From positions 228,501-292,500 of the forward strand of contig NC_085084.1 in NCBI RefSeq assembly GCF_963662255.1: a DNA stretch of 64,000 bases, given 5' to 3'. The stretch is from Cinclus cinclus. Taxonomy: Eukaryota; Chordata; Aves; Passeriformes; Cinclidae. Position numbers and translations under genes: made by a program. This document shows, one piece after another, positions 12,601 to 27,291 of this stretch. Position 1 is the stretch's first letter. Every line of letters begins with the position of its first letter. The notes under the pieces were generated by a model. It saw only the letters and a list, made by a program, of their open reading frames with translations. It did not search any database and was not told the origin of the DNA.

Positions 12601-15399
12601 GATGATAAATAACTCAAGAGCCTCCACTTCACACGGATTGACTGAGGGAAACATCAAGATGGGAAATGGAAGAAAGTGGATTGGAAGTACTCAAAGGATT
12701 ACACAGTGGTGAGCAGTCCCACACAGCCCCTCTACCTACATGAAGGGCAATGGACTCATAAAGGTAAGGACAAATTTTGTATAGAAAATACGCCTGGAGT
12801 ACTTTGGGCAGCATCTGGGAGCCAAGCATGATGGGGCTGCAAATACTGTGCTGTGCAGGAGGGACTTCTTTCCCCCTCACTATCACCAAGGGCCTGCCCC
12901 CAGTACACAAGTGAGAAGGAAGACTTAGAGAGGAGCCACAAAATAGGAAAGAAAAGGTATCTACAGTGTCCACAGAGTAACAATTATTCCATTTAAATAC
13001 CTGGAACCCTCCTCAGGTGAATACAAGCGGCACATCAGCAAGTTTTTGTGCCGAAGCAGAATTAGTGATGATCATCTGGCTGCTACTGGATCAGATTTCT
13101 AATAACATGGATAAACAGTGGGTCAGCAGCTCATACCAGTCTTCATCCCATATCCTGTCTCCATGGGGAGAAGTATCTTTTCCATATTTTCCCCTACAGA
13201 AAGAGCTTAAAGCTTCATGCATCCACCACTGACTTAGCTCCTAAAGCAGCACTTCAGGGTCCAGCAGCACTTTGGACAGACAAATGTCACAGGCAGATCT
13301 TGCTTTACTACCGCAATCTAATCCAGGGACAACTCTGCTTTTCCAGTGCATGTCATTGATATCTTTAATGTTTGATTTCTCACTGATTTCTTTGGCCCTA
13401 CTAATTGATGCAGACAGCTTCTCCACTTTGGTTGAGCATCATGACAGCTTTGCTTGAGTCACCAAGGAGATGAGACAAGACTGTTTCTGTAAGGGCTGGG
13501 GTTCATACAGCATCTTTGTGAACTGCAACAAGTCACATCTAGTCATTTTGAAAGTTGCCCTTCACATATCATCAAAAAGCTGAAGCTGACCCCAAATAGC
13601 CACAAGCCTTTAACCATGGTCCAGACTTCTAAGAGCAAAGGCCATACTCCAAGCCAAATGAAAGCAAACAACTACAAATTTCTTTCGTAATTACACGTCA
13701 AAATGCCAGGCAATGTGGTTCTGCAAAGTACATTTTGAACCTCATCATGCCAGATTTCTCAGCATCCTACATGACTTCCCAGAGCATACAAGGCGTATCC
13801 TAATCATCAGATTAATATCAGCATATCTCTAATTTTAATAATCTGGCTACTTAGAGCCATTCTACTCACAATTCCTTATGTGACCCTGGGAGATTTTTCA
13901 TCAAGAGCAAAATATCCTGTATTTGGTAATTGGGATAACACTTCAGTACTATCCTTATTTAAATCTCCCTTTCTTCCCATAAAACCAGTGAAAGTTTATC
14001 TCTGAATAGATGTTCACTCACTGCTGGACTGCCTCCCATGAGCTACACTGGCCATGACTAAGAAGCTGCAGAGCACAAAAACAGATAAAAAGTCCCCTCC
14101 CATCACTGCTCCCTTTGCAGTGACTATTTTGGCCTGTAAAGTTTTTGCAGGAGCAGTCGATCAAGACACAACTCCTGGGTGACTAGTGCTGAAAAGTCTT
14201 CCCATAGCTTTGGGCACGGTGCATGCCCTCTCCAGCATCCCCAGTGTTTGGATGGGATAACCACCATCTAGTGGTATGTGAAGGCCATTTCACCTTCCAG
14301 AGACCCCCATGGTGTGACTTCCCATCTCTTTCCAGCTCAAGTTCAGATCTGCAGAGTTTTGCAGCACACATAAATCAGGGAAAACACAAAAACAGCAGCA
14401 GATGATGAAAATCAAATGTATCTATGAATGAAAGAATGAATGACAGATGAGCTTAAAGGCATGAGGAATTCCTACTCTACTGTAGGATTTTCAGCATAAG
14501 TAAGTAATTATAAAAAAAATGTATAAAAATATACACATTCCTTAACTGAAGCCACAATGGTAGTAGGCAGCCATGAGAGAATCTCCAATGGCCCTCAAAT
14601 GCATAGATTCCTCCAAGGGGAATCAGTGTTAGGAAAGTCCATCCACCTTGCAGAAAACCATGTCTGATATTAAGAACACTGAAGATTAATGGCTGAATAC
14701 ATCATTAAGTAGCAAGCTAGACCAATATCGGTGCTGACAGCAATATATTAATTTCTACCTCCTTCTCAGCAGCTAAATTAAATACTGCCACCCAAGAAGA
14801 ACACAGAGAGACACAGCTCATCAGTTTTTTTCATGTGCTACTATAGTATGCCTGCAAAAATGGAATTTTTCCAAAATGTTAATGCCAAGTCCTCCTTAAG
14901 CGAACTGTAGATCCATAGGTGCAATTAATTTACCTTCACATACTAATTGGGTGTTTTTCTCAGCAAATGGCCAGCTATGTCTAATGTCTAATAAGCCATT
15001 TCTGGATACAAAAAACTGATTTTTTTTACCACAATCATGCTTGCTGTGAACCAGAATTAAGTATTGGGTTTTGCAAGTCTTCTCCTTGTTATCTGCACTG
15101 CCTGCTTTTAATTTAACAAAAACATCGGAAGCTGTCGTGCTCTTTAAAGAATCATTTGACGCAACTGGTCCAGATCTGGTATAATTTCATAGCCAAACAC
15201 TTGCTAATATTTGCACAATGAGTGTTTTCCTTGATTTTTTGATAGGCTTTGATGGCTAACATGGACTTGGCTGAAACGAGCTTGACAAGACCTCTGTCTC
15301 CATACTTGTCTGCTGAAACTCTGAGAAGCCTTTGGTGATGTTCACCAAACAGATCTCTGCCAGTGGAAAGCATATCAGGAAAACATGAAATATTTGCTA

Positions 15400-15633
<234 letters not shown>

Positions 15634-17288
15634 CTAGTAGGATGTCTTATTTTACCCCTTGAACAGATGTAGGTACCAGCACGGTGAAGCTATGAAGACT
15701 TTTTGAGAGGCTACAGTTTGCTGGAAAACACACTACACAGTCCTGCATTACAGGCAACCCTTAGACTTTCAACAGTTTCACACATCATTTAAAGGACACA
15801 GGATGACAGTCTCATTTTTGCCTGCATCACTTTTACTGTGTCACCTGGAAGGCTGTCTGGTCCATGGCCTGTGTACAGGAGAACACAGAGAATAAGTAGA
15901 TGGCCTGATGATGACAGTCACAGTCCAGCTGGGTCAACTCCAGCAGAACGCTTTGTGCAGTCACTACCCACACACTCCATCCCCTTCCTGTGCTACCTGC
16001 AAGTCCTGCTCCACTCCATCCCATGCTGAGCTCTGAGCTCTGGCATGGGCTTTCTGTGAAGCACCAGCACAGCCTGCCTTGTACAAGTTGGGGAATTCCT
16101 GAGCTGAGTTACCACTGCAACACCCCCAGCAAGGCCCAGTCCAAGACACACTCCTGACCCTCCAATTCACTTTGTATCTCTCCAGATTACTGGCAGGACT
16201 CAGACCTGGGTCCAAAACACCTTTTCCTCCTTCCCCCCCTTGGCAGAGATTTTTAGCAGTAGTCGTAAGTGACTGACCAAGGCTGAAAAGCCATGAGACA
16301 AGTTTGAAAAATATGTGATTGGCAGTCTGAAAAGACTCTTTCAATACAAGGACTTGTTTCAATTTGCTTTTTGCAGATTCACAGTGGTTTCCTACTTTTC
16401 TTTCACCTGTCAGTGCTGGAAATATGTCTTTTATGTACTGAAAATTGAGATCTGCAGTATTCCCAGGACTCCAGGAGGTGGAACTCCAAGAACAACAGTA
16501 AATATCAGATTTCTTCTCCAGATGGCAACATTGAACTAGACAGAGGGAGGAAATGTTTTAAAAATAGCATCTAGCTGCCAGATTAGTTCTGAGGTACAGA
16601 ATTCAGATGCATCCCTAACAGCAAGATTTGCATGAGTGATGCAGTTGCTTACAGTCCAAGAAGTCTGCAGAGGAGTAACATCACCCAGACCTCATCTGGC
16701 AGATTCTGTATCAAGTTTTTTGATTGTAAGTATATAGGTGATCTGAGAGAGGTGATCTGCACACAAAGAGCCTGTTGCTGTAGACTTCACTTGTGTCCAC
16801 AAGAACATGCTGGCCATCAGTAATACCAGTGATGATTGGTGGACAAGATTTTTCACAAAGCACTGTTGATTTAAGATCATCCTTCAGCATCCTTGCAGAG
16901 GATGCTCTCTGTCCAGAAAACCAGGCTTCTTTAAGGCAGATTTCTCAGACCAGGGGACCAACACAGGGAAATATCTCTTTCAACCTCAGTTGATAATGCT
17001 GAATTAAAGCAGAACTCTCCCTAAACTGAATAAACATCTGATGTTAGCAGTTAATGCTGGAAACTTCCTTCTCAATTTGAGATCAGCAATTTCAGTGACA
17101 ACAACTTTATATATGCCCTTCTTAGAGAAAATCATGCAATTTTATCAAGGGTAGATGGTATTGGCTTTTGTAAAGTGCAAGGATCAGTTTATTCTGCACA
17201 GGAAAGGAAACAAAAACCTAAACCTGTGGTCTGAGTCGGATGTCTTAAGTGTGAAGCAGTGTATCTTTAAATAGTTTGTTTTTCCTTT

Positions 17289-17406
17289 TCTGCTTTTTTT
17301 GTTGTTGTTGTTGTTGTTGGGTTTTTTGGGTTTTTTGGGTTTTTTTGGGGGGGTTATTTGTTTTTGGTTTTGTTTTTGTTTGTTTGGGGTTTTTTTGTTT
17401 TTTTTA
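17289..17406. repeat. G/T-rich low-complexity tract
   Basis: The plus strand is a run of T interrupted by G: first GTT triplets (about 17301-17319), then blocks of GGGTTTTTT, then TTTTTG-type units. The minus strand, which is the PAX5 sense strand, is correspondingly A/C-rich. It is a degenerate simple repeat, possibly a decayed poly(A)-like tail that expanded. Confidence 0.9.
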
Positions 17407-19625
17407 CTATTCTAAATCAAATAATATCTAATAGACCCTGTGCTGAGTTTAGTCATCCATAGCTTATAGAATTAAAATTCTGGTTGATAGCTGTATGGTA
17501 GCACAGGTCCAGGGAGACCCTGTCTCTGAAGCATGGAAATGCTGGCTTTAAACTTCAGGTTAAACTGTTATTCACAATTTGGCATCAAAGTTGATGCAGT
17601 TTTGGGATAAAGGGGATGACAAAAGGGAGTGAAATGACACAAAACAGGTGTGACCTGAAAACTGCTCTTGGTGATGCCAATACAATCTGTGCACTGTTTG
17701 TGCCACCCAGAGACTGGAAAATCCCCTTGTGTTTGAAAATGGAGCAGCTGTCCCACCTTTCACCAGCAGCACTTTTATTATGGAGTCTGGCTCCAGACTT
17801 TTGGGAGTCAATACCTTGGAGAAGAGACAGCCAATGAAAGGAAATCCTGGGGCAGCAGCCTCATCTTGGGACAGGCACTGGGCCAGCAGAGGGCTGGGAA
17901 GGGTTGCCCACGCCAGATACCAGAGTGTGAAGTCCAGGAATAAAGGCACCATCATGTGCCTGTGCCATCACACCCGTACATCTATCCCAGCTGCCTTTTG
18001 TCCAAGGGGCAGTGAGGCAGGGGATAAGCCTAAGGCACTGCCACCATAGCACAAGTAAGAGGAGGGTATTTCTGAAATCAAGTGGAAATGGTGGTGGGCT
18101 CTGGAGGGGTTTGATTTCAAGGTCACCATGTTCAAGGTCCAAGCACAGCATGTGCTGCCAGCCAGAATGGGCTGCCAGCTCTCAGCCTTTGTACTTCCCT
18201 GTTTGCCAACAGCTCCACGTGCTGTCCTGAGGACGTGAGATGGGATCAGTCTTCAGGATGCACTTTCCAGTGCAGTCAGGCTGTCCTAGGATGAGGAATA
18301 ATGCATGCAGCATTTGTGTCAGGAGGGACATGGGCAGGAGTCAGACAGGACTGGGACCAATGAGATGGCTGCCACTGCACAAAAGGAGCCACGGAAGCCT
18401 CCCTCAGTGTCATTATCACCTGCTCTCCACATCCTCTGAGCAAAGGAATAGCTTGTACTTTTGCCCTGTGTCTCCCAAATTCAGACTATTTGGCAGTAAT
18501 TCTGGATTCCACTGGAGAGCCACAGATTTCCTGTACACTGCATTATGACACACAGGAGTTCATGAAGGTCTTCAGGATGTGTTTGGCTGTTAGACATTAT
18601 ATAAATAATACCATTAACATTATACATTGTTTAAGTAGAATATCTTTGATAATTAAAATACTGTTGGAGGGCTTGAAACAACTGTAATTATAAATAGGCT
18701 CTAGGGAGTGGTAAGAACATTTTTCATATAATCAGTGCATCCACATAAGGTTGCATCCGCATGTTTTATTGACAGTAGCACTACATGCATACCTACATAT
18801 TCTGTGAAACAATTAGCTCCCAATGCAATGTCATCTTTCCAGAAATTCAAGTGAAGGGCACAGATATAAGACCGTCCTTAGTGCAAAAGATTAAATTATT
18901 CCCAAACAATCATTTCATCCTTTATCTCTACAAGATTGTGCATATGGGATAAGATGATGCCATTAACCCACAATTTCCTGAACTACTTCTGATGAGGTGC
19001 ATCGAGTTGTGATGCACTGGGACCTGTCACAATGCCATAATGCACAGGGAGAGCCTGCACACGCTGCTCCTCCAGCACTAGGGTTCCAGCACATGTCACA
19101 GCTGTGTGAACAGCCACTCTACTGTCTGAATCAAGTCCTTCATGGGCATCCCACCCAGCTCATAACACTAATTCGCTTTACCATAGATGCACACGACTTG
19201 AAGAGCAACCCCACCTCCAACCTGCAGCTGGAAGTCTTGTCATGGTGGGGACAGGTCTGAACAACATCCTCCCTGGTTCCAAACTCACTGAAAGGCATTT
19301 TCTTGGCAGGGAAAATGCAATCCTTTCTAACTCTGAAATGCATGGACACCTTCTGTTCACACCTTGCCCAGAAAAACTGACCTGTGGTTTCACAAGAACA
19401 GCTGGGCATGCTGCTAAAGGCACTGGCCTGACTTTGACATAATCTTGTTATCAAACACAGGCAAAGATCTTCTGTGGCTAACCAAAGTCTCAGCAACCTA
19501 TGAAAGGTCTGGCAAGAGTTAGGCACAGAAGACATTTGCCTCTGAGAAGAGATAGTCCACAGTCTTGCTGACAAAAGACTGCCCAAGTGATGTGGATATC
19601 ATCCAGAAAATAGGCAACTACTACA

Positions 19626-19745
19626 TGTTTTGGGTTGGAAGGGAGCTTACACACCATCAAGTTCAGCTGCCATAGGCAAGGACACCTTTCATAATTCAGG
19701 TTGCTTAAAGTTCTCTCTCACCTGTCCTTAGACACTGCAACTAAT
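19626..19745 (-). mobile_element. CR1 LINE 3' end fragment
   Basis: TGTTTTGGGTTGGAAGGGAGC, then CATCAAGTTCAGCTGCCATAGGCAAGGACACC in parts, and TTCAGGTTGCTTAAAGT match the reverse complement of a CR1 tail (GGACACCTTCCACTAGACCAGGTTGCTCAAAG-like). It is diverged, with an approximate right end. Confidence 0.8.
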
Positions 19746-20149
19746 ATATCTTTGTTAATTAATAACAAGTTATTTTCTGGGGACCTAAGCAAATAGCAAG
19801 ATCAGTTTAAAGATTTGATAAATGGAGATCTCATTTTTCTAATGCACTTCTATGGTTAGATACTCACCTGTGACATGCTTTCTGAAACAGCAGAAGAATA
19901 TTTGAAATTGCTAAATACAAGGAAACAAGAATTTCAATGATGCTAACCACACAACTCACTTGATTTAAAATACTGCTTCTAAGACTACAGACCAAAATAA
20001 GAGCAGAAGACACTATCTTGCCAAAACACTGAAGTATATTTAAAAGCCTTAAAGCTTAGTATGAAAACAAGGCAAAATATAGAAATTCCAGTAAAAAGCA
20101 CTGAAAAATAGAAATTATTCAGCTCCAGCTTTTTTTATACTGATAAGGA

Positions 20150-20441
20150 CAGTGGCAAAATTTCAGATAGTTATAGGACAAGGGGCAGTGCTTTTAAACT
20201 GAAAGAAGAGAGATTTAGATTAGATGTTAGGGAGAAATTCTTCTTTGTGAGGATGGAGGGGCCCTGGCACAGGGTGCCCAGAGCAGCCCCTGGATCCCTG
20301 GCAGTGCCCAAGGCCAGGTTGGACACTGGGGCTGGAGCAGCCTGGGACAGTGGGAGGTGTCCCTGACATGGAATGGGGTGGCACTGGGTGGTCATACAGG
20401 CCCATTGCAACACCAAGTGTTTTATGATTCTATGATTCTAT
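20150..20441 (+). mobile_element. CR1 LINE 3' end, relatively well preserved
   Basis: The order of blocks is that of a CR1 3' end: AGGACAAGGGGCAGTGCTTTTAAACTGA, GATTTAGATTAGATGTTAGGGAGAAATTCTTC, GGGGCCCTGGCACAGGGTGCCCAGAGCAGC, GTTGGACACTGGGGCTGGAGC, and a terminal ATTCTATGATTCTAT (each shown in part). The terminal octamer repeats end at 20441. It is the cleanest CR1 copy in the window and so probably one of the younger ones. It lies antisense to PAX5 in intron 5. Confidence 0.93.
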
Positions 20442-23400
20442 TTAAATACCGCATTACAGTATGGGATAGACCTTGCCCTGGGGCAGTTCCATTGAGAGTC
20501 TTAGCAAGCTGACAATATCCGAGAAACAGGTGCCAACCATAAATGCAGCTGGACTAATATTTCCAATGCTACTAATAATCAAGGTGTGTCTCATTAATAA
20601 TGAAGTGTGCACCTCCATGGTAGATTCATCTGATGTGGTGCTGTTCTGAAAATAAAAGGAGTCTACTGGTTTCAGTTTTTCAGGTTGTTTTCTTTTTTTT
20701 GAGCAATATGCAGGGTGAATCAAGGAAATACACCATGGCTAGTGCCATGAACAGCCTATATTCATAAAGGACATGAATACTGCCTCTAATTTGTACTGTC
20801 CAACTTCATTACCTGTTATCATACCTAATTACTTCACCTTATAGGGAAATGCAGACTAATTAGGGAGGACATTATTCACCACATTTAAAACATCATGCGG
20901 CAAATGAAATATTACCAGGAGGCAAAAAGGTGATTTGTTTTCTTGTAGCATGCCTGTAAATTAGTCCAGAGAAGATAAAGACTGTGTTTAATTACCACAT
21001 GGAAGGTTTTGTTTAAAACATAAGCTGAATTTTCATACCACCTTCTCAGGATTGTATACATTTGGCAGACAGCTGCCTCAGAATGCTCTTCCCAGCCAAG
21101 CACTAGTTTCAGGACCACATATGTGGAGAGAGATCTTTGTATTTACACCATTCAGATTTTCTAAGAACTGCTATTTCTTTTTTCAAAGGACAGTATCACT
21201 ACAAAGGATCTTTATATTTTGAAGTGTATGTAGCTGATCATTGTGCAAATATTTTCTGGAGAAATCACTATATTTCACAAAGATGGGTATGAGTTTTATC
21301 ATAGATCAAAGTGAGAAAGAAGGGGGGGAAAAAAGATAAATCATCAGAGATCCAAAAATACTTTTCATTTGGAGAAGATATCAGGCCATTTCGGTGGCAC
21401 TGATAGAGTCTCTGCTCTGTCTCCATTACCCACTGAAGGCAGCCGGAGTCAGGAGCTGACTACACTAGATTATATTCCCTATAAGATGGTCACCAATATA
21501 TATATATCTGATCTTCAACCTCTATTGATTGACCAATTTCACAAGCAAAGACTGGTGAAATGAAGCTGAAATGAACATCATGCTTTAACTCATTGAACCC
21601 ATCAGGCCTGAGTTAATCTCACTGCCCACTGTCTCTGATAGAATTCAATTGATCAATCATGTTTCGGTGATAGTACCATTTCAGTGGCTTATTGCTTCTT
21701 CATTTCAAGCCTTGACCTGTTAGATACACTTGGACCAGCTCAGCTCCTTCTGGAGACAGGGACCCACATCTGCCAGCAGCAGTGCAATGTCCTACCACCA
21801 AGCACAGGAAAACTCAGGGGAGCACTGGTGAATACTCTCACCTGCATGTTCTGTTTTTACAGGTATTCTACCTGTAAACTTTGCAGCCAGGATGAGTGTG
21901 AGGACAATGTAAATGGCCCAAGCCCACAGCCCTCTGGTCAGTGTTCGGACAAGCAGGGACAGTGCCAGTTTGTGGCCATCTGGCTCCAGCCCTTGTGTGC
22001 AGCAAAAGCAGTGCACACTTCCAGTACATAGGCAGACTGTCCCCAGAACAATCCCAGCTGGACAGCGCCAGCACACTAGCACACCCCAGAAGCACAGGGC
22101 TGGCCAGGTTCACCATGCCTGTGGCTAGTACTGCATGGCAAGGGGTCTTCAGTGATCTTTCATCTGCCATTTAAATGCATAGCCAGCCTGTGTGCATCCC
22201 ATTTGTCTCTAGCCTGGCCCCCCTCCTGCCCTTTGCTCCTGCAGAATCCCCTGCACTGCTGGAGACAAGGGCCATTCGGATTCTGCTGCACCTTGCTCCC
22301 AGTTAGTCCAGCCGTTAGTCCAGCCAGCAGTAACTGGAGGGTCCCTGGCTCTTCCCAGGCTGCCTTCCCTCATGCACAGTCTTGCAGACCAGGCTGCATC
22401 TCTGTAGCCCCATGAGGTGAGCCCTCACCACACCACATTCCTTCCAGCAGCTCCCACCTGCGCTGCAGAGCAAGTCCAGCCAATGCCTGTAGAGCCAGCA
22501 CCAGATTTGCACTGGCTCTGGGGAATGGAAGAAGCAGGACAAAAGGAGCTGTGCTGTGTCAGCAGCACAGCGATTAGCACTTCTATCTGGTCCTTCACTA
22601 ATGAGTGATGGAGCTCTTCTCCACCATGAGAACATTTGTCTCTTTTCTGTCAGGCAGCTGGAGGTCCTCCCTGGTGTACAAGCTTGAGTCAGGCTGTTAA
22701 CCCACAAGGCACACTTGCTGGAGCTGTGCCAGTACACCCTTGAGGTGCCACGCTACAGCATTGCTGCAAATCTGCACAACACACTGGTTATGAGACTCAC
22801 CAGCAAGGTGGGTTTTATTTATTGAACAGATTTCCCACGTAATAACAGCTGTCCTCCTCCTACAGGTATTTTAATCCCGCCAAAGCCATATAAGGAAATG
22901 TTTTTATATATGTCCTAAGAAAAACCTGCCATCTCTGCCATCCCATATTCAACAAAGATATGGTGGGACCTCGCACCTCAACAACCCTAATGCTTGTGAA
23001 TCTGACAGCATATATATCTGAGCAAACATTTGTGCAAATAGTGCCACTGAGTGGAGCTGGATTGCTTGTGCACCTGCCCAGACTACCATCAGGATGGACT
23101 TTGCTCATGCCTCAAGCCTTGCGTATACAGGACACAGCTCTGCACCTGGGGGCAAACAATGCCCTGGGGCTGGGGGACTTCCCACAGGTCAGAGCATCTG
23201 ACAGCAGGCCTGGACTTGTTTTGCTGCCCAGCAGCTCCAGCGAGGCCTGTGGTGGCGGAGGACAGCCAGTGGACTATCCCCCGCAATGCTCTAGGACCCC
23301 AGCACAGCTGGCTGTGCAGATGTGCTCACCCCAGTGGGGATCCAGGAACACAGTAGTCAACAGTCTCGTGGGGCAGCATGTGCTGGTGTCCTGACCACCC

Positions 23401-25384
23401 CTAGCCATGCAGCTGAGCCTTCATGCAGCATCCTGTGGAACCACAGTAATACCTGTGGGCGCCAGCCCTGCCAGGTGGCACAGTCTACCTAAGAACAGTG
23501 GCTGGAGAGACTGTTGGAACCACTGGAGGTTTTGTGGCTGCTCTTCTGCCACAGTTTTATATTTACACAACAGCAAAAATTATGTCAGCTATATCCCCCT
23601 GCACAGTGGTGAATTTAGAAATGCAGAGAGGAGGGTTGAAGGAAGAGGCTGAGAAGAACAGAGCAGGTGCCCCAAGCCTGGCACAGAGAGTGGAAACATG
23701 CATCCCACCATGGATCCTGGGCCACAGCAGACTGTGGGCACCTGGAAAAGCCTCCAGGTTCATGGCAGCCCCTGGCCAGTTGCAGTGTGATGTGGAAATA
23801 TGCTTGTATTTCTGTGATTTCTGTAGTAACTAAGGTGAGCCATAACTCCAGTAATTATACACAAAATGTCATTAAAAGTTCCTTAAAAAATGATTGTGTG
23901 AAACTGATTCTTTTCCTAATCCATTTTTGTAAGCTGCATCAGCTTTAGAGAGATGCACTGTATATCATGTACTCCCAGCTCTAAGGGTATTTTTAAGAGG
24001 TTGTTAAAAGCTTAATGAAGTAATTCTAACATAGTTTATACCTACTTCCATATCATGTCATAGCAAATCTTTTCATCACTTCTTTCAAAAACATAATTTC
24101 TATGTATGCCTGGGTGACAGGAAGTGATGCAGTTTGCAGATGAAACTGTGCTCTGTGTAGGTTTGGAGATGCAAAAATGGTCTCTCGTTTTAAACAAGCA
24201 GGAGAGGATTTACAGCTCTGAAAAATACTGGGGGACAGAAATTTCACAGCCAAAGGAAAAGTGGTGCTGGGACTGGCAGCTCAGTGGGGTCTACACAAAC
24301 CGTGACCAGCTCTGGACCTTGAGCTCTGCTACATCCCAGCCAGCTCTGCCCAAAGTGGGAAACGTTCAAGCAAGGCAAAGCTCCTTAGAAATGCAGAGGA
24401 CTTCCAAACAGCAATGCTACTCCTCCTAAAATGCAAATTCCTAACAAAACATTGAAGCAGTACTGCCAAGATATGATAAGGCTGGAATTACTAAAACAAA
24501 GGAGAGAAAAAGCTCATGGAGGATTCAGCTTGCTCTACCAGCAGCAGTGCTCTGCATTCTCTCAAAAATAGAAGGTGCCTGTCCACATTTCCTGTGCGAT
24601 TATCCACTAAGACCTCTAATAAAGACTTCTTAATACCTGCACACTTTTCTTGTGCATAAATGAGATATCACCTGATTTTACAAAATCACAAACAGTGGCC
24701 TCAAGTCTTTGAGTGTTGACACAAAAAATGAACCAATATCACAGATGAAGCCACTAAAATGGCTTGCAGCCTTAATGGAATAAGCAGGAATAAAACGCTA
24801 TTATAAAACGTAATATGTATCTACTGATTTTTACAAGTGGCACAAAGTGCAAGTGTAATGACATTTTTATATATTTTATCCGCATGCATTAGTTGGGAGA
24901 AATTATGCTTTAAATATCCTCCACAGCTGTGTAACTTGGTTTTAACACTTAAATTTCTGTTTACTTCTTACACCTAGGACCTACATCTATCCTTTGGCTT
25001 AATTTCTTGTCTACCTGAACACAGACACATTCTGCCATGGTGACCATAAGCAGGAGAGTGCCCGAGCACCACCATGCAGTTTGTTGCCTGTGGCATGGTC
25101 TGGCAGCTCCCAAAGTCGTGGAGGTCACCACCAGGTGACCTGACCAAGGGATCAGCACTAATGGGAGGTCACCACAGGTGCACCCACCCTGTTCTGAGTA
25201 GCCTCTGGCATCCTCCAGCTCAGCACCCACCTCCAGGAGAGAGGGTACAATGCTGCTGTCACCACCCCAGCTCTCACCACTGCAGTCTGGGAGGTCTTGT
25301 CAGCTGGCACAAGAGATGCTGTGAGTGAATGGGGTGCGCAGAGCAAAATTTGGTGGGATGAGCAGTGGTTGCTGTCTATCTCCA

Positions 25385-26170
25385 TGCCTTTGAGGTTTCT
25401 GACATGGTTTCCCACTGCCTCCTCCTGGAGAAACTGACAGGATGGAAAAGTGGACTCACAGTAGCCTTCTGTAATTCAGCAAAGACAAAGTCTGGCACTT
25501 GGGAAAACATAATCCAGGAGCACATCACAAGCTGTGATCAGCCTGTCTGGGAAGCAGGTCTGTTAAGGGGACCCTGAGGGAGCTGGTGGACACCAAATTC
25601 AGTGAGAATTCCCAGTGTGGCCCAGCAGGACACGGGGCTGCATCAGCAAAGGTGTTGCCAACAGAGATAGAGAAGTCATTGCCATACTGTACTCAGTATC
25701 TGGAATGCTGTCCTCAGTTGTTTGGACACCACTGTGCCAAACAGCTGTGGACAGGCTGGAGAGGCCAGTGAAGGGACACAGAGATGAACCAAAGGGGGGC
25801 AGCTGCCATATGAGCAAAGGCTGTGTGATCTGAGTTTGTTCAGACTTAAGAAAAAAAAGGCTTTATGGTCATATTCCACTAATAAAAATGTGCCTGCAAA
25901 GGGGATGGAGACTCACGTTTTTACAAGGAGTCGCATGGAAAAGGTATCTCCTGGGGAGATTCCAGTTGGACACACAGAGAAAATTATTCACAATGAGAAC
26001 AAGCAGACACTGGAATAACTGCAGGGAAGAGCTGGATTCCTCAATATTGGGCACTTCTAGGATTTGGCTAGGCAGGGTATTGGACTGTCTTGTCTAGGTC
26101 ATGTTTTTGGCAATAAACATTGTACCACAGTGCTTGAGGCCCCTTCCACCCTGGTGTTCTAGAGTTCTAT
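25385..26170 (+). mobile_element. CR1 LINE fragment with reverse-transcriptase remnant (old)
   Basis: The start (25390-25445, TTTCTGACATGGTTTCCCACT then CTCCTGGAGAAACTGAC) reads like the CR1 ORF2 segment around FDTVSH..LLEKL. Later parts match the end of ORF2 and the tail: CTGTGTGATCTGAGTTTGTTCAGACTTAAG, AAGGTATCTCCTGGGGAGATTCCAG, CACACAGAGAAAATTATTCACAATGAGAAC (parts). The element ends at CTAGAGTTCTAT. The frame is interrupted throughout, with internal deletions compared with a full CR1, so it encodes no enzyme. The 5' limit is approximate. Confidence 0.75.
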
Positions 26171-26789
26171 ATGAAAAAGGCAGATGGTGACCCAACAAAT
26201 ATGTTGTGCCTCTGTATATGCTTGTAATTTCTGGTTCTGCCATGAATATTCTGACACGCTGGACACTGAACAAAATTAAACAGCCAAGATTTTACTTTTA
26301 AGGAAAATCAGTGTAGCTCTTTTCTAATTGCTGTAATTAATTACTGTCATCTAAACATTAATTATTTATCGTGCAGTAAACTGAGCATTCTACAGTACAG
26401 CTCCCCTGATGCTGTGCTTATCACACAGAGGCCCTTATTAAGCATGTGTGGGTGAATCTCCCTCCATGTATTTGCGTTATTTCAAAACCTGATCATTTCA
26501 AAGACTGATTTCTTTCAGTGACAGGTGGAGAGGATCATTTTTTGGGCTGCATCACAGAAATTCCTGCAAAGATCTCTTGAGCTGGAGAGCCTGTTCCTGC
26601 AGCTTCTGTTGAGACAAAGATTCCAGGAACATCCTCACCACACCAGCAGGCTGACCTCATGTCTGTGCTAGTTTTTCTAATCTCACTTATTTCCATTCCA
26701 TCTAATAAGATAACTGCTCCAGGAAAATAATAATAATCAAATAGACATATATGCATATTTTACTTATGTAATTTTCTGTATAGAGATAT

Positions 26790-26836
26790 ATATGGGGAGG
26801 GAGGGGGGGGATAGAGAGAGAGAGAGAGGAAGAGAT
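26790..26836. repeat. G/A-rich microsatellite with (GA)n
   Basis: A purine-only stretch of GGGAGGGAGGGGGGGG is followed by ATAGAGAGAGAGAGAGAGGAAGAGA. It is an ordinary simple repeat in intron 5. Confidence 0.9.
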
Positions 26837-27291
26837 GGCTGGATCTTGGCAAATAACTTTGGAAGGCCACGGTATGCAGTGTTTCCTCTTTGCTCTCAAC
26901 AGCCAGACATTGCAAACCAGTGGTTTCCATGGCTCAGTGATGATGGTCTGAGAGTGAATGCCTAGTGTGACAGACAAAGTCTTACCTCTCTGTGTTTGTA
27001 TGGTGCTGCAGAAGCCAAGGGCAGGAATGTGACTTTCACTGCACTGCAAAGCTGTAGTGATGGGGAAATTTTGAAGACTTTTCCTTCTATAGAAAAACTC
27101 TCATAGACTGAAACTGAATATTGTTTGCAAACAGAGATCATTTCTGAAGAACTCTGTGAGACAAAGCCCTCCTGGGGAAAATAGTGACCATGTGGATAGA
27201 CCCCATCCTGAGACTTTAAAATGAAATTTATTTTCATTTTCCAGTTCAAATTAATTTCAGTGCTTAAATAGAAATTAACCAGTTTATATGA

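Noticed and set aside
24129..24420. Possible CR1 reverse-transcriptase catalytic box (FADET-like codons)
   Set aside because: Only a handful of residues fit, and the following sequence does not match CR1 ORF2 in any frame I could follow. It is likely chance.
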